64,000 nucleotides of DNA from Salinicola avicenniae (GCF_023736115.1 NZ_JAKQZC010000004.1:542413-606412); one strand, 5' to 3'. Counted from the stretch's first letter, positions 16,308 through 29,075 are shown. Notes: generated by a model not told the origin, from the sequence alone. Numbers and translations: made by a program.

Positions 16308-18985
16308 GGGCGCTGCGGGCGACGGTCCGTCTTCAGTTGCATGCCGGGTTCGATTTTGCCGCCGCACAGGCGCAGGTCGATTACTACGCGGCGCTTGGCG
16401 TCAGCCATTACTACCTGTCCCCGATTCTTGCCTCGAGACCCGGTTCGCCGCACGGCTATGACGGAATCGATCCGACGCGCGTCGATCCGGAATTGGGCGG
16501 AGAGGCCGGGCTCGAGCAACTGGTCGCAGCCCTGCATGCGCGCGAGATGGGCATTATTGCCGATATCGTGCCCAACCATCTGGCGGTCGGTGCGGACAAC
16601 CCCTGGTGGCAGGATGTGCTGGCGCTGGGCCGCGAGAGTCGATACGCCGGCTGCTTCGATATCGACTGGGCACAGCCGGGTTGCGACGGCAAGCTGCTGC
16701 TGCCGTTTCTCGGCGACCGCTACACCGAGGTGCTGTCGCGGGGCGAGCTGGTGCTCTCGTGGGCGGCGAGCCGGCAGCGTTTCGAGGTCGTCTATCACGA
16801 CCATCGCTTCCCGATCGCCCCGGACCAGATGGCCGAGGTGATCGACGCCGAGGTGCCGGCTTCCGGTCTGCGGGAGGACGATCCTCGCATCCGGACGGCG
16901 CTGCTGCGCCACGACGCGAGCCACACGGAGGGCCGCGCACGCCTGCATGCGCTGCTCGAGCGCCAGGCCTATCGGCTGGCCCACTGGCGTACGGCCAACG
17001 ACGCGCTCAACTGGCGGCGCTTCTTCGATATCACGGAGCTTGCCGGTGTCCGCGTCGAAGACGAGAGCGTGTTCGATCTCTCTCATGTCTATCTGCTGTC
17101 GCTGGTCGAACGTGGCTGGATCGACGGGCTGCGCATCGATCATATCGATGGCCTTGCCGATCCGAAGGGATACTGTCGTCGCCTGCGGGCGCGGCTGGAT
17201 GGTATCGCGGCGCAGCGCCGCGACGGTGACTCGCTGCCGATCTTCGTCGAGAAGATCCTCGGCGGGCACGAGGCGCTTCATGACGACTGGGGCGTGGATG
17301 GCACGACTGGCTACGAATTTCTCGATCTCGTCTCCGGGGTGCAGCATGACCCGGCCGGGCAGACGCCGTTGCAGGCGTTGTGGCAGTCGGTCAGCGGCCG
17401 GCCGGCGGATTTCGCCGTCGAGATCGCACGCGCACGACGCGAGATGATCGCCGGGCCGTTGACCGCCGAGTTTGAGCGTGCAGTGGCGGCGATTGCTGTG
17501 CTGGCCATGTCGCAACCGGCGACACGCGAGTTCAGCGTGCCGGCAATACGGCGCGTGCTGGGCGCACTCGCGGTCGGCTACCCGGTCTACCGCGGCTATG
17601 CCGATCGACACGGCCGACCGGCAGCGGACGAAGGCGATTTTCAGGTCGCGCTGCGCCGCGCCGAGGCGGCACTCTCCGCGGCAGATGCCGCCTGGCTGCC
17701 GACGCTCGACGACTGGCTCGGCGCCAGGGCGCCGGAGGTTGTCGAGGCACCTGAAAGCGACTGGCGGCTGACGGCCATCGTGCGGTTTCAGCAGCTGACC
17801 TCGCCGCTGGCGGCCAAGGCGGTCGAGGATACCGCCGGCTATCGCTCGGCGGTTCTGCTGTCGCGCAACGATGTTGGCTGTGAAGGGGACACGTTTGCCT
17901 ATTCGATCAGCCGGCTGCACCGGGCCAATCGGGACCGTCTGGCACATTTTCCGCTCTCGCTGCTGACCACCGCGACACACGATCACAAGCGCGGCGAAGA
18001 CGTTCGCGCCCGGCTTGCCGCGATCAGTGAATATGCCGACGAGCTGGCGCCGCAGTTGCGTGACTGGGCCAGTGACGGCCGACTTCACGATGCGCCTGAG
18101 CGGCCAAGCGGCGGAGACCGGCTGATGCTGCTACAGCTGTTGTTGGCGGCCTGGCCGATCGGGCTCCGGCGTGATGATCGGGAAGGGCTCGAGACCTTTG
18201 CCGAGCGACTGGTGGCCTGGCAGCGCAAGGCGATGCGCGAGGCCAAGCTGGCAAGCCACTGGCTGGCGCCGGACGCGGCCTACGAACAGGCCGGCGAGGA
18301 TGCCGTGCGCCGGGCGCTGGCGGGAGATGAGCTGACCCATGCCCTGGCCGGGCGCGCGGCCTGGCTGGATCTGCCGGGGGCGATCAATGGCCTGACGCAG
18401 ACGGTCCTGCGCCTGTGCGCCCCCGGCGTACCGGATCTCTATCAGGGCACTGAGTTCTGGGATCTCTCGCTGGTCGATCCGGACAATCGCCGCCCCGTCG
18501 ACATGGCGGCACGCCGGGAAGCGCTGAGCCAGGCCGAATCGCCGGCCGCTGCCTGGCGTCACTGGCGGGATGGCGGCGTCAAGCAGGCGGTGATAAAGCG
18601 CCTGTTGACGTTGCGTCGGGATCATACCGATCTCTTTCGCGCGGGCGACTACCTGGCACTCGAAGCCCGTGGCAGCCGAGCTCAACACGTCATCGCCTTT
18701 GCCCGATGCTGGCAGGATCTCGTGATGATCGTGGTCGCTCCGCGTTTCTCCCGCGGCCTGCTGGGCGCCGAGCCCGAAGTTATCGCAGACGAATCTGCTG
18801 CCGGGCAGCTCGATTGGGGCGACACCGTCATCGATCTAGCGGGGCTCCATGACGCCGCGGGCATGTCCGCCGGTGAACTCGAAGGATGGCTGACCGACGA
18901 TGCCTGGACGATGACAGGCGGCGAACTGTCTTTGTCACGCCATCTGGCTCGTTTTCCCTGTGGTGTCTGGGTGACAAGGCGTTGA
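16304..18985 (+). CDS. treY: Malto-oligosyltrehalose synthase
   Basis: An 893-residue GH13 intramolecular transglucosylase that turns the reducing-end alpha-1,4 bond of a maltodextrin into an alpha,alpha-1,1 bond, giving maltooligosyl-trehalose for TreZ. Diagnostic stretches are ATVRLQLHAGFDF at the N-terminus, SPILASRPGSPHGYDGID, DIVPNHLAVG, the nucleophile Asp in GLRIDHIDGLADPKGY, the acid Glu in FVEKILGGHE, and the third Asp in TTATHDHKRGEDVRAR. The C-terminal part contains PDLYQGTEFWDLSLVDPDNR, also typical of TreY. It overlaps malQ by 4 bp (ATGA) and is followed by a 161-bp gap before the DUF2934 gene. It was read end to end as one frame without disruption. Confidence 0.95.
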   Translation: MRALRATVRLQLHAGFDFAAAQAQVDYYAALGVSHYYLSPILASRPGSPHGYDGIDPTRVDPELGGEAGLEQLVAALHAREMGIIADIVPNHLAVGADNPWWQDVLALGRESRYAGCFDIDWAQPGCDGKLLLPFLGDRYTEVLSRGELVLSWAASRQRFEVVYHDHRFPIAPDQMAEVIDAEVPASGLREDDPRIRTALLRHDASHTEGRARLHALLERQAYRLAHWRTANDALNWRRFFDITELAGVRVEDESVFDLSHVYLLSLVERGWIDGLRIDHIDGLADPKGYCRRLRARLDGIAAQRRDGDSLPIFVEKILGGHEALHDDWGVDGTTGYEFLDLVSGVQHDPAGQTPLQALWQSVSGRPADFAVEIARARREMIAGPLTAEFERAVAAIAVLAMSQPATREFSVPAIRRVLGALAVGYPVYRGYADRHGRPAADEGDFQVALRRAEAALSAADAAWLPTLDDWLGARAPEVVEAPESDWRLTAIVRFQQLTSPLAAKAVEDTAGYRSAVLLSRNDVGCEGDTFAYSISRLHRANRDRLAHFPLSLLTTATHDHKRGEDVRARLAAISEYADELAPQLRDWASDGRLHDAPERPSGGDRLMLLQLLLAAWPIGLRRDDREGLETFAERLVAWQRKAMREAKLASHWLAPDAAYEQAGEDAVRRALAGDELTHALAGRAAWLDLPGAINGLTQTVLRLCAPGVPDLYQGTEFWDLSLVDPDNRRPVDMAARREALSQAESPAAAWRHWRDGGVKQAVIKRLLTLRRDHTDLFRAGDYLALEARGSRAQHVIAFARCWQDLVMIVVAPRFSRGLLGAEPEVIADESAAGQLDWGDTVIDLAGLHDAAGMSAGELEGWLTDDAWTMTGGELSLSRHLARFPCGVWVTRR

Positions 18986-19146
18986 AACCGCGACGCTGAA
19001 AAGAGCGGGTATGTCGAACACCGCGTCTCGGCGGCGTGAGCCAGCCGGCAGAGAGGCCGGGCACACCGATATGGGGAGCGCGATAGGGAAACGACAGGGA
19101 TGGCTAAAGATCTTGCCAAGGAGCGCACCATGCAGAGGAGTCGATC

Positions 19147-19596
19147 ATGATGAGCAGTCGCGAACAGCGTGTACGGATGTTGGCCTATCGCCTGTGGGAG
19201 TCGGAGGGCCGCCCCGATGGACAGGAGGCGCGCCACTGGGTGATGGCGGAGCGCATCGTCGAGGCCGAGAACGCTCGCGAAGAGGAACAGGAGTGGCAAG
19301 CGGTCCGTGATGAGCCATCGCCGCTGGAGGGCGAGGACCCCACGGCGGAGCCTGACGAGATCGGCATCGACGAGTCACGGCTGCCGCTCGACGACCCCGA
19401 GACGGAGGCGCGCAAGGAAGCGGATACCGGTGTCGAGCCGACACCGCCACGCAAGACTCGCGCGGGTCGAGGCAAGTCGACAGCGAGTCAGTCGATGAAA
19501 AGCAAGACGGGAGAGGAAAGCGGCGGCGAGAAGCGCAAGCCCGTGGCGAAACCGCGCAAGCGGTCGCCCTCGGGGGAGGGTGACAAGAACGTCTAG
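19147..19596 (+). CDS. DUF2934 family protein
   Basis: A 149-residue hydrophilic protein. The first ~45 residues match DUF2934 (RMLAYRLWESEGRPDGQ followed by HWVMAERI). The rest is low-complexity: acidic up to about residue 90, then rich in Lys, Arg, Ser and Pro (TPPRKTRAGRGK, KPRKRSPS). DUF2934 proteins recur beside glgX and trehalose genes in Pseudomonas-type glycogen/trehalose operons, but no biochemical function is known to me; a binding or regulatory role in the pathway is only suggested by context. GAGGAG lies upstream of the double ATG at 19147/19150. The gene is 161 bp after treY and 53 bp before glgX in the same direction. Confidence 0.8.
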   Translation: MMSSREQRVRMLAYRLWESEGRPDGQEARHWVMAERIVEAENAREEEQEWQAVRDEPSPLEGEDPTAEPDEIGIDESRLPLDDPETEARKEADTGVEPTPPRKTRAGRGKSTASQSMKSKTGEESGGEKRKPVAKPRKRSPSGEGDKNV

Positions 19597-19649
19597 GCAG
19601 TTGCCTGTCGACGGCATTGGGCTGTCCGACGAGGTTTTGGAGATACGAT

Positions 19650-21842
<2,193 letters not shown>

Positions 21843-21875
21843 TCGTGCCGTTGCGACCGATGCGGAGGGCTGCTG

Positions 21876-24113
21876 ATGTCGACACGAACGTCGAATTCCA
21901 CGCGGGACACACGGTCTGCGCCGACGATCGATCCCGCGGATCTGGTAGCGCTGTCGCAGGCCACCCACGGTGATCCTTTCTCGGTACTGGGGCCCCACGC
22001 TCGCGCCAACGGTGGCGTCGAGGTGCGCGTCTACGTGCCCGGTGCCAGTGCCGTGTCACTGCTCGCGCGCGAGAGTGACCGCTTACTAGGGGCGTGCGAG
22101 TCGACGTCGCTGGATGGCCTGTTCGTCGGCCAGCTCGAGCCCGGTGCGCCTTATCGACTGCAGATCTGCTGGCCGCATCACGAGCAGGTCGTCGCCGATG
22201 CCTATGCCTTTCCACTGCTGCTGGGCGAGACCGACCTCTATCTTATCGGCGAGGGTAGCCATCGACAGCTTGGCGGGTGTCTGGGCGCTCAGGCGATGTG
22301 TCTCGAGGGTGTCGACGGTGTGAGGTTTGCGGTATGGGCGCCTAACGCCCAGCGCGTTGCCGTTGTCGGCGATTTCAACGGTTGGGACACTCGGCGCCAT
22401 GGGATGCGCTGTCGTTTCCCGGCCGGCGTATGGGAGATCTTCGTGCCGGGCATCGGACCCGGCGAGCGTTACAAGTTCGCCTTGATCGACGTCAACGGTG
22501 AACACCTGCTCAAGGCGGACCCGGTGGCGCTGTCGACCGAGCCGCCACCGTTGACTGCCTCGGTGGTCGCCGATGCCGCGCCGCTGACCTGGCACGACGA
22601 GGCATGGATGGCATCGCGTCACGACCGGCAAGGGGCGTCGGCGCCTATCTCGATCTATGAGGTACATGCCGGTTCCTGGCGCAAGCATGGCGGCGACGAT
22701 GGCGCTATCTACCGCTGGCAGGAGCTGGCCGAGGCATTGATTCCCTATGTGGTCGAGATGGGCTTCACGCACATCGAGCTGATGCCGATCATGGAGTACC
22801 CCTTCGGCGGTTCGTGGGGCTATCAGCCGCTGTCATTGTTCGCGCCTAGTGGGCGATTCGGCTCGCCCGCGGCCTTTGCCGCTTTCATCGATGCGTGTCA
22901 TGTGGCCGGCATTGGCGTCATTCTCGACTGGGTGCCCGGACATTTCCCCTCCGATTCGCATGGGTTAGCTCGCTTCGATGGCACGGCACTCTACGAGTAT
23001 GCGCATCCGTTCGAGGGCTATCACCAGGACTGGAATACCTACATCTACAATCTCGGCCGCCGCGAAGTCCACGGCTTTATGCTCGCTTCGGCGCTGCACT
23101 GGCTGCGCCACTTTCATCTCGACGGCCTGCGCGTGGATGCGGTTGCGTCGATGCTCTATCGCAACTACTCCCGCCAAGAGGGGGAGTGGATACCCAACCG
23201 GTATGGAGGCACTGAAAATCTCGAGGCGGTCGCCTTTCTGCAACACCTCAACGAGGTGGTCCACGATGAGGTGCCGGGGGCCATGGTGATCGCCGAGGAG
23301 TCGACGGCCTGGCCGGGCGTGACTGCTCCGGTGTCGTCCAATGGGCTCGGCTTCAGCTACAAGTGGAACATGGGGTGGATGCATGACAGCCTGGATTACA
23401 TCGGCCGCGATCCGCTCTATCGCGGGCACCACCACGATCAGCTGACCTTCGGCCTGATCTACGCTTTCGACGAACGCTTCGTGCTGCCGATTTCCCACGA
23501 CGAGGTGGTTCACGGCAAGGGCTCGCTGCTGGAGAAGATGCCGGGTGACATCTGGCAGCGCTTCGCCAATCTGCGTGCCTATCTCGGTTTCATGTGGCTC
23601 CATCCCGGCAAGAAGCTGCTGTTCATGGGTTGCGAGCTCGCGCAGTGGCGGGAGTGGAGCCATGATCGCGAGCTCGACTGGGAGCTGTTGCAGCAGCCGG
23701 AACATGCCGGTATCCGTACGCTCGTCGGCGACCTCAATTCGCTCTACCGCGAGTGCCCGGCACTACACGAACGGGACTGCGAGTCCGATGGTTTTTCCTG
23801 GATCATCGGCGACGACCGTCACAACAGCGTTTACGCTTGGTGGCGTCACGCCGCCGACGGTGGGCGGGTGCTGGCCGTGGCCAATCTGACGCCGCGGACC
23901 CTTGAAGGTTACCGTATCGGCGTGCCGCTGCCGGGGCGTTGGCAGGAACGCTTCAATACGGATGCCGTGCGCTACGGTGGCAGCAACGTGGGCAACGGCG
24001 GCGGCCTCGAGAGCGAGCGCGTGGCCGCTCATGGCGAGGCGCAGTCACTGGTGGTGACCCTGCCGCCGCTGGGGGTGGTACTACTGCTGCCGGCCGGTGC
24101 GGCGGGCGAGTAG
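21876..24113 (+). CDS. glgB: 1,4-alpha-glucan branching enzyme
   Basis: Creates alpha-1,6 branches in glycogen in the cytosol. At 745 residues it has the two N-terminal domains of E. coli-type GlgB: an N1 domain starting [12 protein letters not shown] and the CBM48 domain ([20 protein letters not shown]). The catalytic barrel contains [11 protein letters not shown], the nucleophile Asp in [12 protein letters not shown], the acid Glu in [12 protein letters not shown] and the third carboxylate in [14 protein letters not shown], all intact. It is the last gene of the operon, 33 bp after glgX, with GGAGG upstream of the ATG. Its last 33 bp overlap the 3' end of the convergent trehalase gene. It is the active counterpart of the degenerate homologue at 11021-12364. 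Confidence 0.95.
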   Translation: MSTRTSNSTRDTRSAPTIDPADLVALSQATHGDPFSVLGPHARANGGVEVRVYVPGASAVSLLARESDRLLGACESTSLDGLFVGQLEPGAPYRLQICWPHHEQVVADAYAFPLLLGETDLYLIGEGSHRQLGGCLGAQAMCLEGVDGVRFAVWAPNAQRVAVVGDFNGWDTRRHGMRCRFPAGVWEIFVPGIGPGERYKFALIDVNGEHLLKADPVALSTEPPPLTASVVADAAPLTWHDEAWMASRHDRQGASAPISIYEVHAGSWRKHGGDDGAIYRWQELAEALIPYVVEMGFTHIELMPIMEYPFGGSWGYQPLSLFAPSGRFGSPAAFAAFIDACHVAGIGVILDWVPGHFPSDSHGLARFDGTALYEYAHPFEGYHQDWNTYIYNLGRREVHGFMLASALHWLRHFHLDGLRVDAVASMLYRNYSRQEGEWIPNRYGGTENLEAVAFLQHLNEVVHDEVPGAMVIAEESTAWPGVTAPVSSNGLGFSYKWNMGWMHDSLDYIGRDPLYRGHHHDQLTFGLIYAFDERFVLPISHDEVVHGKGSLLEKMPGDIWQRFANLRAYLGFMWLHPGKKLLFMGCELAQWREWSHDRELDWELLQQPEHAGIRTLVGDLNSLYRECPALHERDCESDGFSWIIGDDRHNSVYAWWRHAADGGRVLAVANLTPRTLEGYRIGVPLPGRWQERFNTDAVRYGGSNVGNGGGLESERVAAHGEAQSLVVTLPPLGVVLLLPAGAAGE

Positions 24114-25640
24114 CGCTCGGGTCACGCCGTTGGTCCAGCCGAAGCCATCCTGGAGTGGATATTCGCCGCCGGTGGCGAAATCCGCGCCCGGGTAGAGCAC
24201 ATACTTCTCCACCAGCTTGTGCTCTCGCTGGTACAGCTCCTGCACCAGGGAGAGCCAGCTGTCCGTCAGCGTCTCCGCCAGAGCGGTGAAGCCATAGCGA
24301 TGGAGTCCTTCGATCGCCATCCATTGCAGCGGCGCCCAGCCGTTGGGATGGTCCCACTGCTGATGGCTCTCGGTGATCTCGGTAGTGACCAGGCCGCCCG
24401 GGGACAGCAGGCGGTTGGCGATGATATTGGCGACGCGCTCGGCCTGAACGTCCGAGGCCGCCCCGACGAACAGCGGTGCGACGCAAGCGGCGGTCAGATG
24501 TGGACTGTGGCCGCCGCGTGCCAGGTCGTAGTCGTAGTAGGCGCCACGTTCCTCGCTCCACAGGTAGCGATCCATCGCTGCTTGCCGCCGCCGGGCGCGT
24601 CGGCGATAGGCCGCGGCCTGCGTATCGTCGCCGGCCGCACTGTGCAGACGACTTAGGCTGTTCTCGAGGTGGTAGAGCAGGGCGTTGAGTTCAGGTGTAA
24701 TGAAATCGGTGGTGCGAATCGTGCTCAGGTCCTGCACGTCGTCCAGCCAACGGCCGCTGAAGTCCCAGCCACTCTCGGAGCCGGCGCGCAGGTCGCGAAA
24801 CAGTGTTTCCGGGGGGCGCCGACAGCGCTGAGCCATCTCGATGTCTTCGCGATAGGACTCCTCGCGCGGCGTATCTCGATCATCCCAGTGACGATTGAGC
24901 CAGCTCTCTTCGTCCATTCGTACGCAGCGTCGATGGCGCGCTCCCGGCGCCAGCTCGGCCTCGCCGTTCATCCAGTAGGCATACTCGCGCTCGAGCTGCG
25001 GCAGATAGTCGAGGGCCTGTCGCAGGTGGCGGGACTCCAGCAGCTCGACCATCATCGAAAAGAAAGGTGGCTGTGAGCGGCTCAGGTAGTAGCTGCGGTT
25101 GCCGTTAGGCATGTGGCCATAGCGTGTGATCAGTTCGGCGCAGTTGTCAGTCACCGCACACAGCAGTTCGGTCTGGTTGCTGGCTGCCAGCCCCAGCATG
25201 GTGAAGTAGGAGTCCCAGTAGTAGTACTCGCGAAAGCGACCGCCAGGCACGACGTAGTCGTGCGGCAGCGACAGCAGTGACGACCAGCGTGGATGCTGGT
25301 GTGAATTGCGTGTCAGCACCGGCCACAGCTTGTCGATATGTGTGGCAAGCCCGTCGGTTGGCTGCGATTCGTAGCCCTGGCCGGGCAGCAGATCGCTGTC
25401 GAAGTGGCTGGCGACGAAGCGTTCGAGATCGAAGTCGGGGCGGTCGCGCGCCGCCTCGTAGGCCGCCATGATCTCCGCCGGTGACCGGCGCGGGATGCAG
25501 TCGGCGAACGTCTTGGAGTCCTGGAAGATATGGGCAAGCGCCACGGCCTCGAACAACTCGCCGTAGCGGTCATGGGGGGTGACAGCCGCCTCCTGGTGGC
25601 GGGCATCCGGAGAAAAGGGCGTGTGGGGCGCGTCTAGCAT
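24081..25640 (-). CDS. treF: Trehalase (GH37), cytoplasmic TreF-type
   Basis: Hydrolyses trehalose to two glucose molecules. The protein has 519 residues from the ATG at 25640, which has AGGGA upstream; an ATG at 25685 adds 15 residues without support. Both family signatures are present: [15 protein letters not shown] and [10 protein letters not shown]. The catalytic acid lies in [10 protein letters not shown] and the general base region in [16 protein letters not shown]. There is no signal peptide, so I favour the cytoplasmic form over periplasmic TreA; an N-terminal polar extension of ~30 residues also fits TreF. It is convergent with the glycogen/trehalose operon and probably cotranscribed with the upstream SDR (50-bp gap), giving a trehalose-consuming unit opposite the producing one. 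Confidence 0.9.
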   Translation of the reverse strand: MLDAPHTPFSPDARHQEAAVTPHDRYGELFEAVALAHIFQDSKTFADCIPRRSPAEIMAAYEAARDRPDFDLERFVASHFDSDLLPGQGYESQPTDGLATHIDKLWPVLTRNSHQHPRWSSLLSLPHDYVVPGGRFREYYYWDSYFTMLGLAASNQTELLCAVTDNCAELITRYGHMPNGNRSYYLSRSQPPFFSMMVELLESRHLRQALDYLPQLEREYAYWMNGEAELAPGARHRRCVRMDEESWLNRHWDDRDTPREESYREDIEMAQRCRRPPETLFRDLRAGSESGWDFSGRWLDDVQDLSTIRTTDFITPELNALLYHLENSLSRLHSAAGDDTQAAAYRRRARRRQAAMDRYLWSEERGAYYDYDLARGGHSPHLTAACVAPLFVGAASDVQAERVANIIANRLLSPGGLVTTEITESHQQWDHPNGWAPLQWMAIEGLHRYGFTALAETLTDSWLSLVQELYQREHKLVEKYVLYPGADFATGGEYPLQDGFGWTNGVTRALLARRTGRQQ

Positions 25641-25689
25641 CGGTAAGTTCCCTGTGTCTCGAGAGGGCCGTCGATGGCCGGCCACTGCC

Positions 25690-26454
25690 TCACTCTTCGT
25701 ACTGCCATAGCAGGCCGCCGTCCACCGGTAGCGAGGCGCCTGTCATGTAGGCGGCGTCGTCGGAGGCGAGAAAGGCCACCACACCGGCGATATCCTCGGG
25801 CCGGCCGAGCCGGTTGAGGGGAATGTTGCCGAGCAGGTGGCGCAATTTCTCGGGATCTTCATCCAGCGCCGCATTGATCGGCGTTTTGATCGCGCCGGGA
25901 GCCACACTGTTGACGGTGATGCCGAGAGGAGCCAGTTCCACCGCCAGGTTGCGCGTCAGCATGCGCAGACCGCCCTTGCTCATGCAGTAGCTGGTGAAGC
26001 CGGGAAAGGGCAGATCCTCGTGCACCGAACTCATGTTGATCACCCGCCCGCCGCGGCCGGTGTCTTTCAGATGGTGCACGAACGCTTGGGTCGTGAAGAA
26101 GACACCTTTCAGGTTGGTCTGCATCACCCGGTCGTAGTCGGCCTCCTCGACCGCCAGGAACGGCGATTCGATTTCCAGTCCTGCATTGTTGACCAGAATA
26201 TCGAGCTGGCCCATCGCGTTGATGCTCTCCGCGATCAACCGCCGGTTGGTATCGACGTCGGCGATATCGCCGGTGACGATGGCCGCACGACGACCATGGG
26301 CGCGCACGCGCTCGGCCGTCTCATCCGCACGTGCCGAGGGCTGGCTGCCACTGACAACGACATCGGCCCCCGCGGCGGCCAGTCGTTCAGCGACCGCTCG
26401 TCCAATACCTTGTGTGCTGCCCGTAACCAGGGCGACTTTGCCTGTAAGCTGCAT
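25690..26454 (-). CDS. SDR oxidoreductase, glucose 1-dehydrogenase-like
   Basis: A 254-residue classical short-chain dehydrogenase/reductase. Cofactor motif VTGSTQGIG near the N-terminus, NNAGLE, and the active-site Ser and Tyr-Lys in NMSSVHEDLPFPGF and YCMSK. The combination NNAGLE, SSVHE-x-x-P-x-P and GAIKTPINA is characteristic of Bacillus-type glucose 1-dehydrogenases, so beta-D-glucose oxidation to gluconolactone with NAD(P) is the best guess. The C-terminus ends WQYEE. The ATG at 26454 has GGAGAG upstream and starts right at the Rossmann fold; the longer frame to 26700 lacks family sequence. The position directly upstream of the trehalase supports oxidation of trehalose-derived glucose. 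Another polyol or steroid-like substrate cannot be excluded. Confidence 0.82.
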   Translation of the reverse strand: MQLTGKVALVTGSTQGIGRAVAERLAAAGADVVVSGSQPSARADETAERVRAHGRRAAIVTGDIADVDTNRRLIAESINAMGQLDILVNNAGLEIESPFLAVEEADYDRVMQTNLKGVFFTTQAFVHHLKDTGRGGRVINMSSVHEDLPFPGFTSYCMSKGGLRMLTRNLAVELAPLGITVNSVAPGAIKTPINAALDEDPEKLRHLLGNIPLNRLGRPEDIAGVVAFLASDDAAYMTGASLPVDGGLLWQYEE

Positions 26455-26803
26455 GGCTCTCTCCTTGAGTCCGCTGCCGATTGCTGTTGACGCCCACGCC
26501 ACGGCGTCATGGCTGACACGCGGTGGTGAGCGCGGAAGGGAAGTGACAAGGGTAGTATGCGCCTTTCGGCGATGACCGCGTCCGACCGGGTTCGAGGCCC
26601 ACGCGCCATGGGTTATCAAGTCACGGGTCGTCGCGTCGACGGGTGCCGTCTTTCCAGCGCCCTCTCTCTGAAGGTAGAGCAGCTTGGCGCACAGGACCAA
26701 GGTCTCACGCTGTCGCCTGTCCGTTGTGGTGTGTCGTCTCGAGTAGCATCATGGCGGACGGCAATCATCGACGGTGACGACGAGGACAGGGACAGGAGTC
26801 GAC
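26455..26803. other. Divergent non-coding region between the SDR and MscS-type genes
   Basis: 349 bp that should contain the promoters of the leftward SDR-trehalase unit and the rightward channel gene. I see no strong inverted repeat or consensus promoter. The right end holds AGGAG (26794-26798), which decides the GTG start of the channel gene. Confidence 0.5.
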
Positions 26804-29047
26804 GTGAGAGGAATCCGGACTTGGGGCAGCGCGCTCCTAGTGGTGCTGCTGCTGGCGGTGAGTCTGCCGGTGATGGCGCAGTCATTGACGTCGCTGATGG
26901 GCGGTGGCAGCGGTGAAAATGCCAGCGCCAGCGATGGCAAGGCGCCCGTGGCTTCACCCGAGGAGTTGCGCGCTTCGCTCGATCAGATCATCGCCACGCT
27001 GGAAGACGGCGATCAGCGTCAGGCGCTGCTGGAGAATCTCAAGCAGCTGCGCGAGGCCACCGCGGCGGAGGCTGAACGCGATCCCGCTGCTGGTGGGCTG
27101 CTCGGAGCGCTTGCCCAATCGTTCTCCTCGCTTGAGGCCGAGAGCGTCGAAAGCCCGCTCTATTATTGGGCGGATCGGGCTGGTCAGGCGAACGATGAGA
27201 TCGTCGAGCTGCTGAGCAGCCGTGACCACCTGCCCGGACTGCTACTCGACCTGCTTTGGGTCACGGCACTGTGGGTCGGGGTGACGCTGGTGCTCGCTGT
27301 GGTCTGGCGCGCGGTGGTGCGCCGCCTGGGCGTCTCGCTGGAGATGCCGGCCGAGCCGTCGACGTGGATGCTGATCCGCCATATCGTGCGGCGTGTCGTG
27401 CCGCTGGGGATCGGTTTCGCCGTCGCGCTGGTGGCCGTGCACCGCTTTTCACATGACTCGGTCGGTGTGACGCTGGCGATGGTGCTGGCGTACGTGACGC
27501 TCTGCGGCACGGTCTTCGCGGCCATCTGCGAGATCGTCTTTTCTCTGTTCGCCAACGGGCATCGCCAGACGGCGCTGCGGATTCTACGCCGGCGCGGGGC
27601 ACGCTGGCTATTCGCGCTCGGCGCACTGGTCGCGCTGGGCGATGCGGCGAACGCGTCGGCATTGGTCGGGCCGCTGGGCGAGGGGATCACGGCCTTTCTA
27701 TCGCTGTTCGCCAACGTTTGCGCCGCGCTGCTGCTGGGCGCCTTCGTGCTTATCTTCCGTCGCCCGATTCGCCATCTGATCCGCAATCGCCCCTACAGCC
27801 AGCGCCAGGAGCGGCGCACGACCACTGAGCTGATCCGCGTTTTCAGTCGCGTCTGGCACATTCCAATTCTGATCATGGTGGCGGTATCGCTGGTCGCCAT
27901 GATCTTCTCGGCGGAAGACTCCCGTAGCGCTTTCCTGCGTGCGGTGGTCACGGCGGGGCTGATGATTGCCACGCTGGTCGTCGCGGGGTTGATTCATCGG
28001 CGCCGAGAGAGCGCGATGGACAAGAGCGCCTCCGAATACTGGACGCGGCTGCTGCGACTCGGTTTCACGCTGGCGCATTTGCTCTGCTGGCTGGTCTTCG
28101 CCGAACTGGCCATGCGCGTCTGGGGGTCGTCGCTGTGGGCGGTCGGTGGCTCGGCGGGCATCAGCCAGCAGATCGCCAAGAGCGTGATCGGGCTGGGTGT
28201 GACCTTTCTGCTGGCTTGGCTGGTGTGGATTCTGGCGGATACCGCCATCAAGCATGCGCTGCTTCGCAGCAGCCGGCGGCACGGCCGTCGTGTCAACGCC
28301 AGTGCGAGGGCTCAGACCATCACGCCGCTGCTGCGCAATACCGTTTTCATCACCATTGCGGTAATCGCGGTGATCATTGCCCTGGCCAACCTCGGGGTCA
28401 ACGTGACGCCGCTGCTGGCAGGCGCCGGGGTGATCGGTCTGGCGGTTGGCTTCGGCGCGCAGACCCTGGTACAGGACCTGATTACCGGCCTGTTCATCCT
28501 GATCGAGGACTCGCTGGCGATCGACGACTTCGTCAATCTGGGGGCTCACATGGGCACAGTGGAGGCCCTCAGTATTCGTACGGTGAAGTTACGTGATCTC
28601 GACGGCATCGTGCATATCATCCCTTTCAGCCAGATTCAGGGGATCCAGAACTATTCGCGCGAGTTCGGGGTGGCGCTGATGCGCGTGCGTGTTTCGCATC
28701 ACATTCGGATCGACGAGGCGATCGAGATCGTGCGCCAGGTGGCTGACGATCTGCGCAACGACCCGATGATGCGTCACCACATCTGGTCCGCGCTCGAGGT
28801 GCAGGGTATCGAGAGCTTCGATGCCGGTGCTGCAATCCTGCGCATCCGTATGCGTACCGCCCCGGTCATGCAGTGGGATGTGGCGCGCGCTTTCAATCTT
28901 CGGCTCAAGCAGCACTTCGACGAGGCCGGTTATGATCTGGCGATGCCGAGGATGAGCGTGGTCATGGAGCAGAACGCGAAGCCGGCTGGGGGAGACAGTG
29001 GCACGCGCGAGCCGGTCACGGCGCCCCGGGCGCCGGACCCCGAATAG
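26804..29047 (+). CDS. MscS-family mechanosensitive channel, YbiO-like
   Basis: A 747-residue inner-membrane channel that should open on membrane tension during hypo-osmotic shock. A signal peptide ending VMAQ is followed by a ~100-residue periplasmic segment (acidic, helical), about ten hydrophobic helices, and the MscS core. The pore helix and beta domain show VNVTPLLAGAGVIGLAVGFGAQTLVQD, split by the conserved FILIEDSLAIDDFV, as in E. coli YbiO, whose layout and length (~740) match. The GTG at 26804 was chosen because AGGAG is 5 nt upstream and the signal peptide then begins VRGIRTW; an ATG at 26774 is the alternative. The Amt fusion gene follows after 76 bp in the same direction. Confidence 0.9.
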   Translation: MRGIRTWGSALLVVLLLAVSLPVMAQSLTSLMGGGSGENASASDGKAPVASPEELRASLDQIIATLEDGDQRQALLENLKQLREATAAEAERDPAAGGLLGALAQSFSSLEAESVESPLYYWADRAGQANDEIVELLSSRDHLPGLLLDLLWVTALWVGVTLVLAVVWRAVVRRLGVSLEMPAEPSTWMLIRHIVRRVVPLGIGFAVALVAVHRFSHDSVGVTLAMVLAYVTLCGTVFAAICEIVFSLFANGHRQTALRILRRRGARWLFALGALVALGDAANASALVGPLGEGITAFLSLFANVCAALLLGAFVLIFRRPIRHLIRNRPYSQRQERRTTTELIRVFSRVWHIPILIMVAVSLVAMIFSAEDSRSAFLRAVVTAGLMIATLVVAGLIHRRRESAMDKSASEYWTRLLRLGFTLAHLLCWLVFAELAMRVWGSSLWAVGGSAGISQQIAKSVIGLGVTFLLAWLVWILADTAIKHALLRSSRRHGRRVNASARAQTITPLLRNTVFITIAVIAVIIALANLGVNVTPLLAGAGVIGLAVGFGAQTLVQDLITGLFILIEDSLAIDDFVNLGAHMGTVEALSIRTVKLRDLDGIVHIIPFSQIQGIQNYSREFGVALMRVRVSHHIRIDEAIEIVRQVADDLRNDPMMRHHIWSALEVQGIESFDAGAAILRIRMRTAPVMQWDVARAFNLRLKQHFDEAGYDLAMPRMSVVMEQNAKPAGGDSGTREPVTAPRAPDPE

Positions 29048-29061
29048 GTCGGCACCCTTAA

Positions 29062-29075
29062 GTTTGGCGCCAAAC
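29062..29075. promoter_or_regulatory. Perfect 14-bp palindrome upstream of the Amt-GGDEF-EAL gene
   Basis: GTTTGGCGCCAAAC reads the same on both strands and lies 48 bp before the start of the Amt fusion and 14 bp after the channel gene stop. It could be an operator or a small hairpin. No matching regulator is known to me. Confidence 0.35.

Noticed and set aside
16196..18088. 630-codon minus-strand frame opposite treY
   Set aside because: Shadow of treY in high-GC DNA; treY has intact catalytic motifs over the same bases.
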